A DNA stretch of 64,000 bases from Amycolatopsis sp. NBRC 101858. Lineage in GTDB: Bacteria; Actinomycetota; Actinomycetes; Mycobacteriales; Pseudonocardiaceae. Positions 1-7,808 of the stretch are shown piece after piece. Within the stretch, counting starts at the first letter, position 1, and each line of letters begins with the position of its first letter. The notes under the pieces are model-generated. The model was not told the DNA's origin. It did not search any database and saw only the letters and a list, made by a program, of their open reading frames with translations. Where the stretch lies: positions 186,001 to 250,000 of the forward strand of contig NZ_BSTD01000003.1 of assembly GCF_030269325.1 (NCBI RefSeq), written 5' to 3'. A program made the translations under genes and the position numbers.

Positions 1-2
1 CC

Positions 3-674
3 TCAGGATTCCAGCAACAGCGCCCGGAACCACAGCTCGCTGATGACGGCGGCGCCGTCGCCGTCCGCCGCGCTGGTGCCGCTGTACTCGGCGGTGCGTG
101 TCGTGCGGACGCAGAAGGTCTCGAGCATGCCGACCAGCAGCCGGGTGACCAGCGGAATGTCGAACGGGGCGCACTCCCCCGACGCAACGGCCCGCGTGAA
201 CTCGATCTGCCACAGGCCGTAGACCGTCGTGCGGGTGGCGTGCACCAGTTCGCGCACGACCGGCTCGGCGTAGGCCAGCTCGAAGGTCATCCGCATTCCG
301 GGCCGGTCGGTGCGGAAGCCGCCGATGTAGGCCTGGATGCCGGCCCGGATGGTCGACCGGAGGTCGGGCCCGCGCTCGAACGTCCGCACGGCCTCGACGA
401 AGGCCGCCTGGGAGGTCCGGGCCACCTCCTGGCAGATGGCCAGCTTGTTCTCGAAGTGCATGTAGAACGCCGCGCGCGACACCGCGGCGCCCGCGGCGAT
501 GTCGTCCACCGTGAAGTCCGGGACGGGCCGCGAATCCGCCAGCGCCCGCGCCGACTCCAGCAGGTTCGACCGGGTGGCCGCGGCGTCCCCACGACGTCGT
601 GCGGGGACCCGCCGCCCGGCAGGCGTGGCCACCGCGGGCAACGCGGAAGAGCCGGCGTCGCCACGAGGAGTCAT
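3..674 (-). CDS. TetR-family transcriptional regulator
   Basis: A 223-residue TetR-type DNA-binding protein. The helix-turn-helix lies at about residues 54-78 and includes VSRAAFYMHFENK, the usual recognition-helix pattern. The remaining helical C-terminal half would bind ligand and dimerise, and shows no specificity I can name. It starts only 4 nt after the stop of the FAD monooxygenase gene, so it is probably the last gene of the minus-strand operon that begins at 4225. A regulator at the end of its own target operon suggests that it acts on the palindromes at 4261 and 5388; that link is inferred. The stop codon sits at the very left edge of the window, so the gene is complete. Confidence 0.88.
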   Translation of the reverse strand: MTPRGDAGSSALPAVATPAGRRVPARRRGDAAATRSNLLESARALADSRPVPDFTVDDIAAGAAVSRAAFYMHFENKLAICQEVARTSQAAFVEAVRTFERGPDLRSTIRAGIQAYIGGFRTDRPGMRMTFELAYAEPVVRELVHATRTTVYGLWQIEFTRAVASGECAPFDIPLVTRLLVGMLETFCVRTTRTAEYSGTSAADGDGAAVISELWFRALLLES

Positions 675-678
675 CCGG

Positions 679-2106
679 TCACACTACTCGACCGAGGAGC
701 AGGTCCGCGGAGCCCACGTACCCCTCGGTGACGGCGGGCGGGTCCAGCGGATCACCTGCCGAGGCGTCCGGGACGCGCCCCGTCTCGAGCCAGCGGTCGA
801 CGACTTCCCGCACGGCCGGGGCTTCGAGGAAGGAGGGGTCCATGTAGAGCGCCGTGGCCCGCACGGCCACGCGGACCGTCCCTTCCGCGCTCTGGGCGGC
901 GCTCTGCGCACGTGCCCGGTCCTTGTCCCGCGCCGACGGCGGTTCGGCGTTCTCGTACTCGGACTGGGGGTACACCGAGTCCGAGCCGACCGCGAGGTCC
1001 CACGCCACCTGGGCAAGCGTGCCCAGCTCGGCCTGCACCGCGCCGGCCACACCCGTGACGGACCCGGCTTTCTCCAGCGTGTCCCCCAGCACGGTCGCCC
1101 CGAGGGCGGCCATCGTCATCCCCTGCCCGTAGATGGGGTTGAACGAGGTGACCGCGTCCCCGACCACGACGAAGGCTTCCGGCCGCCGGTCCAGGTCCTC
1201 CCACATCCGGCGCTGGTTGCCCGGCATCCGATAGGGCACGATCTCGCTGGTCACGGTGGCCTTCTTCAACACCTGGGCGATGATCGGGCTGTTCAGCCCC
1301 TCGAAGAAGCCCTCCATGGCGGCGAAGTCTTCCGGCGGGTAGTTGCCGGCCATGCCGTAGGCCGCCACGTCGTGCAGTCCGTTGCCGCAGGGCCGGATGG
1401 CGACGCCGAACGGGTTGGCCGGGGTGGCCGAGACCGAGATGCCGGCGAGCCCCTTCGGCAGCGCTCCCTCCGGCAGCCGGACCGTGTAGGTGGAGTAGCC
1501 CATGTAGATGCGGACGTGCCGTTCCTCGGGACGGGCGTACCCGAGGTCTTCCAGCCAGTACGGCGACCGTGACCCGCGGCCGGTGGCGTCGACGACCAGA
1601 TCGCCGCGCAGCTCGCCACCGGGCACGCCGCGGACCCTCGCGCCGATCACCCGGGAGCGGTCCTCGGACCCGAGCAACCCCACCGCCATGCCCTTGACGG
1701 CTTCGACGTTCGGCAACGCCAGCACCCGGCGGCGGAGCGCCCACTCGAACACGGGCCTGCGGAACATCGTGACGATCAGGTCGCTGCGCACGCGCATGCG
1801 CCAGGCGCCGGCAACGAACTGGGAGAAGTCCGCGACGTCGTCGTAGCGCTCGCACCCCAGCTCGATCAGCTCCTCGCTGATCCCGGGAAGCAAGTCCTCG
1901 ATGCGCTGGTGGCCGAGGCTGAGCAAGTGGTGCACCTGGTCACCCTGCGGGACCCCGCGCCGGGACAGCGTGGCTTCCGGCCCGTCGAGCAGCAGGACGT
2001 CGCGATCCACGACGGTGACCCGGTCCGCGGTACGGGCGAGGGCGGCCGCGGAGAGGAGGCCCGCGATGCTGCCTCCGAGGACGATGGCATGGTCGATGGT
2101 CGTCAT
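679..2106 (-). CDS. FAD-dependent monooxygenase (epoxidase/hydroxylase-like)
   Basis: A 475-residue flavoprotein of the PHBH-like class. Visible signatures are the N-terminal Rossmann motif GGSIAGL (residues 11-17), the DATGRGS segment near residue 175, and a second FAD-binding motif, GDAVTSFNPIYGQGMT, near residue 320. The closest general resemblance is to single-component aromatic/polyprenyl hydroxylases and LasC-like epoxidases, which insert one oxygen atom using NAD(P)H. It lies 42 nt downstream of a [2Fe-2S] reductase gene and directly upstream of the TetR gene, in a likely four-gene operon. The substrate is unknown. A bare FAD oxidoreductase acting on a side-chain alcohol is the main alternative. 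Confidence 0.8.
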   Translation of the reverse strand: MTTIDHAIVLGGSIAGLLSAAALARTADRVTVVDRDVLLLDGPEATLSRRGVPQGDQVHHLLSLGHQRIEDLLPGISEELIELGCERYDDVADFSQFVAGAWRMRVRSDLIVTMFRRPVFEWALRRRVLALPNVEAVKGMAVGLLGSEDRSRVIGARVRGVPGGELRGDLVVDATGRGSRSPYWLEDLGYARPEERHVRIYMGYSTYTVRLPEGALPKGLAGISVSATPANPFGVAIRPCGNGLHDVAAYGMAGNYPPEDFAAMEGFFEGLNSPIIAQVLKKATVTSEIVPYRMPGNQRRMWEDLDRRPEAFVVVGDAVTSFNPIYGQGMTMAALGATVLGDTLEKAGSVTGVAGAVQAELGTLAQVAWDLAVGSDSVYPQSEYENAEPPSARDKDRARAQSAAQSAEGTVRVAVRATALYMDPSFLEAPAVREVVDRWLETGRVPDASAGDPLDPPAVTEGYVGSADLLLGRVV

Positions 2107-2148
2107 GAGCGTGCCGGATTCCCTTCGTGGGTGGTCGGGCGAGCGGGA

Positions 2149-3096
2149 TCAGAGGTCCAGCACGAGCCGCGGGCCGCGGCACCGGCTCACGCAGACCATC
2201 GTGGTGAACCCCTCGTCCTTCTCGTCGGCGGTGAGGTAGGTGTCCCGGTGGTCCGGCTCGCCGTCCAGCACCACGGCCTCGCAGGTCCCGCAGTAGCCGT
2301 TTTCGCAGGAGAACGGCGTGCTGACGCCGTTTTCGCGCAGCACGGCGAGAATCGTCTCGCTGGGCCCGACCGTGAGCGTGCGCCCGGAGCGGGCGAGCTC
2401 GACCTCGAACTCCTCGCCGTGGGTGTCCGCCGCCGCTACGGCGAACCGCTCCAGCCGCAGCCGGTCCGCGGCTCCGGCCGCGGCAGCCACCTCGGTGACC
2501 AGGTCCAGCATCGGGGCCGGGCCGCAGGCGTAGACCAGCCGGTCCGGCGGTAGCCCGCCGATCTCGGCGACGAGGTCCGGTCTGCCCTCGACGTCGTCCG
2601 CGGCGATCCGCACCCGGTCCCCGTGCGCGGCGACCAGCTCGTCGACGAACGCCATGTGCGAGCGGGTGCGCCCGCCGTAGACCAGCCGCCACGGCAGACC
2701 CGCGCGCTCGGCCGCGCCGAGCATCGGCAGGATCGGCGTGACGCCGATACCGCCCACCAGGAACAGGTACCCGGCCGCGGCTTCGAGGGCGAACGCGTTG
2801 CGCGGCGGCCGTACCTCCAGCACCGCGCCCGGCTCGGCGACCTCGTGCAGCTCGCTCGAACCACCGCGGCCGGCTTCCTCGCGCAGCACGGCGATCCGGT
2901 AAGTCGCGCGGTCGGCCGGGTTCCCGCACAGCGAGTAGTGCCGGACCAGACCTGAGGGCAGCACCACCTCGACGTGCGCGCCGGGCTCCCAGGGAACCAG
3001 GTCCAGGCCCGCCATCGACTCCAGGGTGACGGCGACGACCTGGTCCGCGACCCGCTCGGCGGCGCGGACCCGGAGCTTCACGGGGTTGCGGGACAT
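2149..3096 (-). CDS. PDR/VanB-type oxidoreductase with C-terminal [2Fe-2S] domain
   Basis: A 315-residue electron-transfer flavoprotein of the phthalate dioxygenase reductase class. In order it has a flavin-binding barrel with the RHYSL motif, a nucleotide-binding domain with GGIGVTPILPML, and a plant-type ferredoxin domain. The cluster ligands are C264, C269, C272 and C302 (C-x4-C-x2-C-x29-C). Such proteins pass electrons from NAD(P)H to a partner oxygenase, classically a Rieske enzyme such as VanA. No Rieske gene is present in the window; the neighbours are a kinase 4 nt upstream and an FAD monooxygenase downstream. The real electron acceptor is therefore unclear. Confidence 0.9.
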   Translation of the reverse strand: MSRNPVKLRVRAAERVADQVVAVTLESMAGLDLVPWEPGAHVEVVLPSGLVRHYSLCGNPADRATYRIAVLREEAGRGGSSELHEVAEPGAVLEVRPPRNAFALEAAAGYLFLVGGIGVTPILPMLGAAERAGLPWRLVYGGRTRSHMAFVDELVAAHGDRVRIAADDVEGRPDLVAEIGGLPPDRLVYACGPAPMLDLVTEVAAAAGAADRLRLERFAVAAADTHGEEFEVELARSGRTLTVGPSETILAVLRENGVSTPFSCENGYCGTCEAVVLDGEPDHRDTYLTADEKDEGFTTMVCVSRCRGPRLVLDL

Positions 3097-3100
3097 CGCG

Positions 3101-4225
3101 CTAACCTCCGAGGAGCGCTTGGGCGGAACCGAGGTGGTGCAGAGCGGCGTAGTCGCCGTTCGGTGGCCGCTGGCCGCGCAGGTCGTACAGGTTGACCATG
3201 AGACAGGCCATCTTGTAGGCGGCGAAGGCCTCGTACCAATCGATCGCTTCGGCCCGGATCCCGGTGACCTGCTCCCACAACGCGACGGTGTCGGCCCGGT
3301 CCAGCATCCCGGGCAACAGCCGCCCGCCCAGCGGGAGGCTCTTTCCCCGCTGGTTGATCAGCCACCAGCCGAGGTCGTGCAACGCGCCGCCCGCCGAGGG
3401 CTGTTCCCAGTCCATCAGCGCGACGACGCCGAACTCGTCGTCCACCAGCATGTTGCCGATCCGCGCGTCCCCCCAGACGATGCCTTCGGGGCGGTGGGCC
3501 GGAATCGATGCCTCGAGCCGGCGCAGCACCGCCCGGTGCCGGGGCAGCGGGCGGTCCGGGCGCTCGAGCTCGTCGAGGAATCCGGCCCACCGCGACCACT
3601 CGCCCCCGAACCCGTCCCCGCCCGCCGGGACGAGGAAAGGCACCGCGGACAGCGGCACGGACGGCAGCGTGGCCAGGGTGCGCACACAGCTTTCCCAGAG
3701 CACCGCGCGCTGAGCGGTCGTGGCTTCGGCGACCCAGCCCTTCTCCAGATAGGACGGCACACTCACCGCGACCCGGCCCCGCAGCTTCTCCATGACGAAG
3801 AACGGCGAACCGAGGAGGGCGGGACTCTCCTCCAGCCAGAGGACGGGCGCGACCGGCACCGCGCCGTGCTCACCGAGGGCGCGCATCAGCGCGAACTCCT
3901 CGAAGAACACGTCGTCCCGGAACAGCTTGAACTCCGAGGGTTTGATCCGGACCACGAGGCCGCGGGTGCGATCCACGCCGTCCTCGCGCCAGTGCGCGTC
4001 GAACAGGATCGTCTCGGCGGACTGGCCCGAACCTCGCGGGTAGGTCAGCCCCGACAGTCGCAAGCCCGCGGCCCGCGGCAGCCGCTCGGCCAGCCAGCCG
4101 GTGAGCAGGTGGACGAGGTCGTCCAGATCCCGGACTCCAGGCGCGACGATCGTCCCCCCGGCGTCGGACTTCATCCCGGCACCCATGACCTCGGCCAGGC
4201 TCGGCGAGTCGGACCCTGCACCCAT
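3101..4225 (-). CDS. APH/ACAD10-type phosphotransferase
   Basis: A 374-residue protein-kinase-fold phosphotransferase. The catalytic loop reads WGDARIGNMLVDD and the metal-binding segment ALMDWE, equivalent to the HGDxxxxN and DFG-like motifs of aminoglycoside phosphotransferases. The leading His of the catalytic loop is replaced by Trp. The start is supported by AGGAGG 6-7 nt upstream of the ATG. It heads the minus-strand operon with the [2Fe-2S] reductase, the FAD monooxygenase and TetR. Catabolic members of this family (ACAD10/11, LvaA) phosphorylate hydroxyacyl-CoA esters; with oxidative neighbours, a metabolic kinase is likelier than antibiotic resistance. The substrate is unknown. Confidence 0.8.
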   Translation of the reverse strand: MGAGSDSPSLAEVMGAGMKSDAGGTIVAPGVRDLDDLVHLLTGWLAERLPRAAGLRLSGLTYPRGSGQSAETILFDAHWREDGVDRTRGLVVRIKPSEFKLFRDDVFFEEFALMRALGEHGAVPVAPVLWLEESPALLGSPFFVMEKLRGRVAVSVPSYLEKGWVAEATTAQRAVLWESCVRTLATLPSVPLSAVPFLVPAGGDGFGGEWSRWAGFLDELERPDRPLPRHRAVLRRLEASIPAHRPEGIVWGDARIGNMLVDDEFGVVALMDWEQPSAGGALHDLGWWLINQRGKSLPLGGRLLPGMLDRADTVALWEQVTGIRAEAIDWYEAFAAYKMACLMVNLYDLRGQRPPNGDYAALHHLGSAQALLGG

Positions 4226-4260
4226 CTGCGCCTCCTCGCGCTTGGACGACGGCTAGATTA

Positions 4261-4280
4261 ACACTAACGTCAGTGTCAGT
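4261..4280. promoter_or_regulatory. Palindromic operator between divergent kinase genes
   Basis: ACACTAACGTCAGTGTCAGT. The first 16 bases form a dyad (ACACT-N6-AGTGT, 14 of 16 positions symmetric). It lies between the starts of the two divergent phosphotransferase genes (4225 and 4319). A copy with 17 of 20 identical bases occurs at 5388-5407. This is a typical TetR-type operator; the TetR encoded at 3-674 is the obvious candidate, by inference. Confidence 0.6.
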
Positions 4281-4318
4281 CAGCGCGGTTGTGATCCATT
4301 GCCCGGAGGTTCAGCGCC

Positions 4319-5377
4319 ATGAGTCTGCCCAGCACGTCATCCACGCCCCCTTCCACGAGCCCGGCACCCCGGTCGCTCGACGAGGCCCTCTCCCCCGCTT
4401 TTCTCTCCGCCGCCCTGGGCGTCCCGGTGCACGGCGTGCACCCCGGCGACACCATCGGCGGCGTGGCCACGAAGGTCCGGTTCCGGATCGACTCCGAGCC
4501 CGGCGTGCACCGGGACTACTGCCTGAAGGGCTTGATCGGGACGGCGCCGCCGCACCCGGGGCACGTGCGGATCACCCACACCGAGGCGAGCTTCTACCGG
4601 GACCTGGCCGCCGAAGCCGGCGTCCGGGTGCCGACGTGCCGCTACAGCGGGATCGACCCGGAAGTGGGCAACGGCCTGATCGTGATGGAGGACGTGGTGG
4701 CCGAGGGCGGCCGCTTTCTCACCGCCCTGGAGCCCTACAGCGTCGAAGAAGCGCGTGGCAGCGTCGCCCAGCTGGCGAAGCTGCACGCGGCACACTGGGG
4801 AAAGGCGGATTTCGGGCAGCTGCCCTGGTTGCGCAACCGGCTCGGCGATCTGGCCGAGAGCCCGCTGCGCACGATCGAAGAGCTGCAGGCACTGGTGGAC
4901 GACCCACGCGGCGAGCCGTTGCCCGGCGAACTGCGGGACGCCAAGCGGATCACTGCGGCCCTGCGAGCGCTGTCGCTGCGCACCCGGGGTCGCGCCGAAG
5001 CGCTGGTCCACGGGGACGCCCACGCGGGCAACATCTACGTGCTGGCGGGCGAAGCCGCCTTGATCGACTGGCAGATGCTGCAGCGCGCGCACTGGAGCAT
5101 CGACGTGGCCTACCACGTGAGCGCGGCACTCTCGGTCGAACACCGGCGCGCGGCCGAGCGGGAGCTGGTGGACTTCTACCTCGACCGGCTGACCGCCCTC
5201 GGCGTCGAAGCGCCGGACCGGGAGGAGGCGTGGACGGACTATCGCGCGGGAGTGGCCTACGGCTACTACCTGTGGTCCTCCACCCGCCAGGTCACGCCGC
5301 CCGTCATCCACGAGTTCTGCCTGCGCCTGGGCACCGCCGTCGACGACCTGGAGAGCTTCGCACTGCTCGACGTCTGA
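4319..5377 (+). CDS. Phosphotransferase family protein (ecdysteroid-kinase/APH-like)
   Basis: A 352-residue kinase-fold phosphotransferase. The catalytic loop is canonical, LVHGDAHAGNIYV, followed by the metal-binding ALIDWQ. A GGAGG stands 9 nt before the ATG. It is transcribed away from the other phosphotransferase and shares with it the operator region at 4261. The two proteins are diverged in sequence and are not recent duplicates. Downstream, after a second copy of the operator, come a Baeyer-Villiger-type monooxygenase and an SDR. The likely role is phosphorylation of a hydroxylated catabolic intermediate; the substrate is unknown. Confidence 0.78.
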   Translation: MSLPSTSSTPPSTSPAPRSLDEALSPAFLSAALGVPVHGVHPGDTIGGVATKVRFRIDSEPGVHRDYCLKGLIGTAPPHPGHVRITHTEASFYRDLAAEAGVRVPTCRYSGIDPEVGNGLIVMEDVVAEGGRFLTALEPYSVEEARGSVAQLAKLHAAHWGKADFGQLPWLRNRLGDLAESPLRTIEELQALVDDPRGEPLPGELRDAKRITAALRALSLRTRGRAEALVHGDAHAGNIYVLAGEAALIDWQMLQRAHWSIDVAYHVSAALSVEHRRAAERELVDFYLDRLTALGVEAPDREEAWTDYRAGVAYGYYLWSSTRQVTPPVIHEFCLRLGTAVDDLESFALLDV

Positions 5378-5387
5378 CGAGTTAGTG

Positions 5388-5407
5388 ACACTGGCGTCAG
5401 TATCAGT
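5388..5407. promoter_or_regulatory. Second copy of the palindromic operator
   Basis: ACACTGGCGTCAGTATCAGT, identical at 17 of 20 positions to the site at 4261-4280, with a CTGGCGTCAG core. It lies 10 nt after the kinase stop and about 45 nt before the monooxygenase start, where it could control the monooxygenase-SDR pair. Confidence 0.6.
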
Positions 5408-5452
5408 TAGATTTGCCGTGAACTTGTGCGACGAGGGATGGGAAGAGGCCAG

Positions 5453-6970
5453 ATGCCACGCGAACGCGAGATCGAAGTCGCGATCATCGGTGGCGGGATC
5501 GGCGGGATCGGTGCCGCTGTGCACCTGGCCCGCCGCGGCACCCGCACCTTCACCGTCTTCGAGAAGTCCGAGGGCGCCGGCGGTACGTGGTGGGACAACC
5601 GCTATCCCGGCGCGCAGTGCGACATCCCCTCGGCGCTGTACTCCTACTCGTTCAAACCGCACGCCTGGACGCGTACGCACGCCAACCAGGCCGAGATCCA
5701 GGCGTACATCGAAGAGACCATCGACGAGTACCGGATCCGGGACAACATCCGTCTCGGGGCCGGGGTCAGGTCCGCCGAGTGGTCGGACGACCGCAAGCAG
5801 TACCTCGTCACGCTCGACGACGGCGAGCGGCGCTGGTTCGACGTCGTGGTCAGCGCGGTCGGCATGCTGAACGTGCCGAAGATCCCGGACTGGCCCGGGA
5901 TCGACCTCTTCGAAGGACCGCTGTTCCACTCCGCGCGCTGGGACCCCACAGCGGACCTGGACGGCAAGCGGGTCGCGGTCATCGGCGCCGGCGCGTCGGC
6001 CGCGCAGGTCGTACCGGGGCTGCAGCCGCGAGTGGCGGAGCTGCTCTCCTTCCAGCGCGAGCCGAGCTGGGTCATGCCGAAAGGCGACCGCGATCTCACC
6101 GACGCGGAACGCGCCGAGCGCCGCAAGCGCGGCTGGAGCCGCCGTTTCCGGCGGAACCTGTTGCGCACCATGGACAAGGGCAGCGGCCGCGGCGACCCCG
6201 ACGTCATCGCCGCGCAGAAGGCCCGGCTGGAGAAGGTCATCACCGCCGCGTTCGAGGACCGCCCGGACCTGCTCGAGGCGCTCACCCCGAAGTTCCTGCC
6301 ACGGTGCAAGCGCAACGTCTTCTCGGACCTCTTCTACCCGGCTCTCAAGCAGGACAACGTCCGGCTGATCACCCGCTCGGTCGAGCGGGTCACCGCGAAG
6401 GGCGTGGTGGACGCCACCGGCGAGGAGCACGAGGTCGACGCCGTCGTGCTCACCACCGGATTCCGGGCAGCGGAGTTCCTGTCCACCCTCAAGGTCACCG
6501 GCCGCGGCGGGCAGGACCTGCACGCGCAGTGGGGCGACGACCCGCAGGCGTTCCTGGGCATGACCGTGCCGAACTTCCCCAACCTCTACCTGCTCTACGG
6601 GCCGAACACGCACGGCACCGTCGTTTCCTTCGTCCTCGAGCGCCAAGCCGAGTTCATGGCGCGGGACGTGCGCAAGCTGCGCCGGTCCGGCGGCGGGTCC
6701 CTCGAGATCCGCCCCGAGGTGGACGCCTGGTTCCAGCGGGTGCTCCAGGAGGCGATCGAGAAGGTCGAGACGTGGAAGTCCGGCTGCAACAACTTCTACC
6801 TGTCGGCCAGCGGGCGCAACGTGGTCCAGTGGCCGTGGACGCACCGCCGGTACTACCTCTGGGCCCGGTTGGCGCGGCGTTTCGTGTCGCTGCACCGACC
6901 GCTCACCCCCGAGGTCGACGCGGCCCGTGGGGACACGTCCGTGATCCCCACCGCAATGGAGGTGGCATGA
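5453..6970 (+). CDS. Flavin-containing monooxygenase, Baeyer-Villiger type
   Basis: A class B flavoprotein monooxygenase of 505 residues. It shows the FAD Rossmann motif GGGIGG (residues 13-18), the GGTWW-DNRYPG segment, a Baeyer-Villiger fingerprint F153-x-G155-x3-H159-x3-W163-D164, and an NADPH-binding GAGASA motif shortly after. These enzymes convert ketones to esters or lactones with O2 and NADPH. In-frame GTG (5426) and ATG (5438) codons lie upstream; the ATG at 5453 is chosen because GGAAGAGG precedes it at normal spacing. Its TGA overlaps the next start (ATGA), so it is translationally coupled to the SDR. Confidence 0.88.
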   Translation: MPREREIEVAIIGGGIGGIGAAVHLARRGTRTFTVFEKSEGAGGTWWDNRYPGAQCDIPSALYSYSFKPHAWTRTHANQAEIQAYIEETIDEYRIRDNIRLGAGVRSAEWSDDRKQYLVTLDDGERRWFDVVVSAVGMLNVPKIPDWPGIDLFEGPLFHSARWDPTADLDGKRVAVIGAGASAAQVVPGLQPRVAELLSFQREPSWVMPKGDRDLTDAERAERRKRGWSRRFRRNLLRTMDKGSGRGDPDVIAAQKARLEKVITAAFEDRPDLLEALTPKFLPRCKRNVFSDLFYPALKQDNVRLITRSVERVTAKGVVDATGEEHEVDAVVLTTGFRAAEFLSTLKVTGRGGQDLHAQWGDDPQAFLGMTVPNFPNLYLLYGPNTHGTVVSFVLERQAEFMARDVRKLRRSGGGSLEIRPEVDAWFQRVLQEAIEKVETWKSGCNNFYLSASGRNVVQWPWTHRRYYLWARLARRFVSLHRPLTPEVDAARGDTSVIPTAMEVA

Positions 6971-7743
6971 AGCTCAAAGACCGGCGCGCGATCATCACCG
7001 GCGGAGGACGCGGCATCGGTCGCGCCTACGTGGAACGCTTCCTCGACGAGGGGGCCCACGTCGCGATCCTCGACCTGGACATCGAGCGCGCGGAGAAGAC
7101 CGCCGCCGAGCTGGCGGACCGCGGGGAGGTCTTCGCAGTCCGGGCGGACGTGGGCGACGAGGACTCGGTGAACACCGTCGTCGCCGACGTGGCCGCGCGG
7201 CTCGGCGGGATCGACATCGTCGTGAACAACGCCGCGATCTTCGGGGACTGGAAGCCACGGGACGACACGTTCGACTACCTGAAGAAGATCACGGACGTGA
7301 ACCTCCTGGGAGCGTGGCTGGTGACCCGCGCGGCGGCCCCGCACCTGGTGAAGAGCCCGTACGGGCGCGTCATCAACCAGTCGTCCACGAACGCCTACAG
7401 CTACACCTACACCGGCCCCACCGACGAGTTCCCCGGCCTGCGCTCCTACAGCTACGCGTGGACCAAGTACGGCACGAACGGGCTGACCAAGTACACCGCG
7501 GCGCAGCTCGGGAACTGGGGCGTCACGGTCAACGCGGTCGCCCCGGGTGTCATCTTCACCGAGGCGCTGCTGAACGCGGTGGACGAGAACCGGGCCAACC
7601 AGCTCGCCGACCAGCAGCCGATCAAGGGACGGATCCAGCCTTCGGACGTCGCGGGTGCTGTGGCGTTCCTCGCCAGCGACGACGCGAAGTTCATCTCCGG
7701 CCAGATCCTTCTCGTGGACGGCGGCCGGTTCATGCCGGGCTGA
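6967..7743 (+). CDS. SDR family oxidoreductase
   Basis: A 258-residue classical short-chain dehydrogenase/reductase. The cofactor motif TGGGRGIG is at residues 11-18, NNAA follows near residue 88, and the catalytic Ser precedes YAWTK (Y-x3-K). An insertion of about ten residues between the active-site Ser and Tyr makes that loop longer than usual. The start codon lies inside the monooxygenase stop (ATGA overlap). The pairing suggests that this enzyme makes the ketone consumed by the monooxygenase, or oxidises an alcohol released after ester hydrolysis; this is inferred. A strong terminator hairpin follows the gene. Confidence 0.9.
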   Translation: MKLKDRRAIITGGGRGIGRAYVERFLDEGAHVAILDLDIERAEKTAAELADRGEVFAVRADVGDEDSVNTVVADVAARLGGIDIVVNNAAIFGDWKPRDDTFDYLKKITDVNLLGAWLVTRAAAPHLVKSPYGRVINQSSTNAYSYTYTGPTDEFPGLRSYSYAWTKYGTNGLTKYTAAQLGNWGVTVNAVAPGVIFTEALLNAVDENRANQLADQQPIKGRIQPSDVAGAVAFLASDDAKFISGQILLVDGGRFMPG

Positions 7744-7754
7744 GCGGACGTGCC

Positions 7755-7783
7755 GGGGTGCCGGGGACGACCCCCGGCACCCC
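7755..7783. terminator. Bidirectional hairpin terminator
   Basis: A perfect 12-bp stem (GGGGTGCCGGGG at 7755-7766 paired with 7772-7783) with a 5-nt loop. It lies between the convergent SDR (ends 7743) and epoxide hydrolase (ends 7809) genes. There is no T-tract, as is common in high-GC actinomycetes. Confidence 0.7.
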
Positions 7784-7808
7784 GCTCTCCGGGCCCGCAG
7801 GCCCGAGG

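Noticed and set aside
3101..5377. Aminoglycoside-resistance interpretation of the two phosphotransferases
   Set aside because: Only the general kinase fold is shared. The first lacks the His of the catalytic loop, and the neighbours are catabolic oxidoreductases.
4337..6895. A long minus-strand open frame of 852 codons across the kinase and monooxygenase genes
   Set aside because: Its composition is the antisense pattern of high-GC coding DNA, with no domain motif, and it covers two well-supported plus-strand genes.
5587..7743. A 718-codon open frame that could be read as a monooxygenase-SDR fusion
   Set aside because: The first part is an out-of-frame shadow of the monooxygenase. The SDR has its own ATG at 6967, overlapping the monooxygenase stop.
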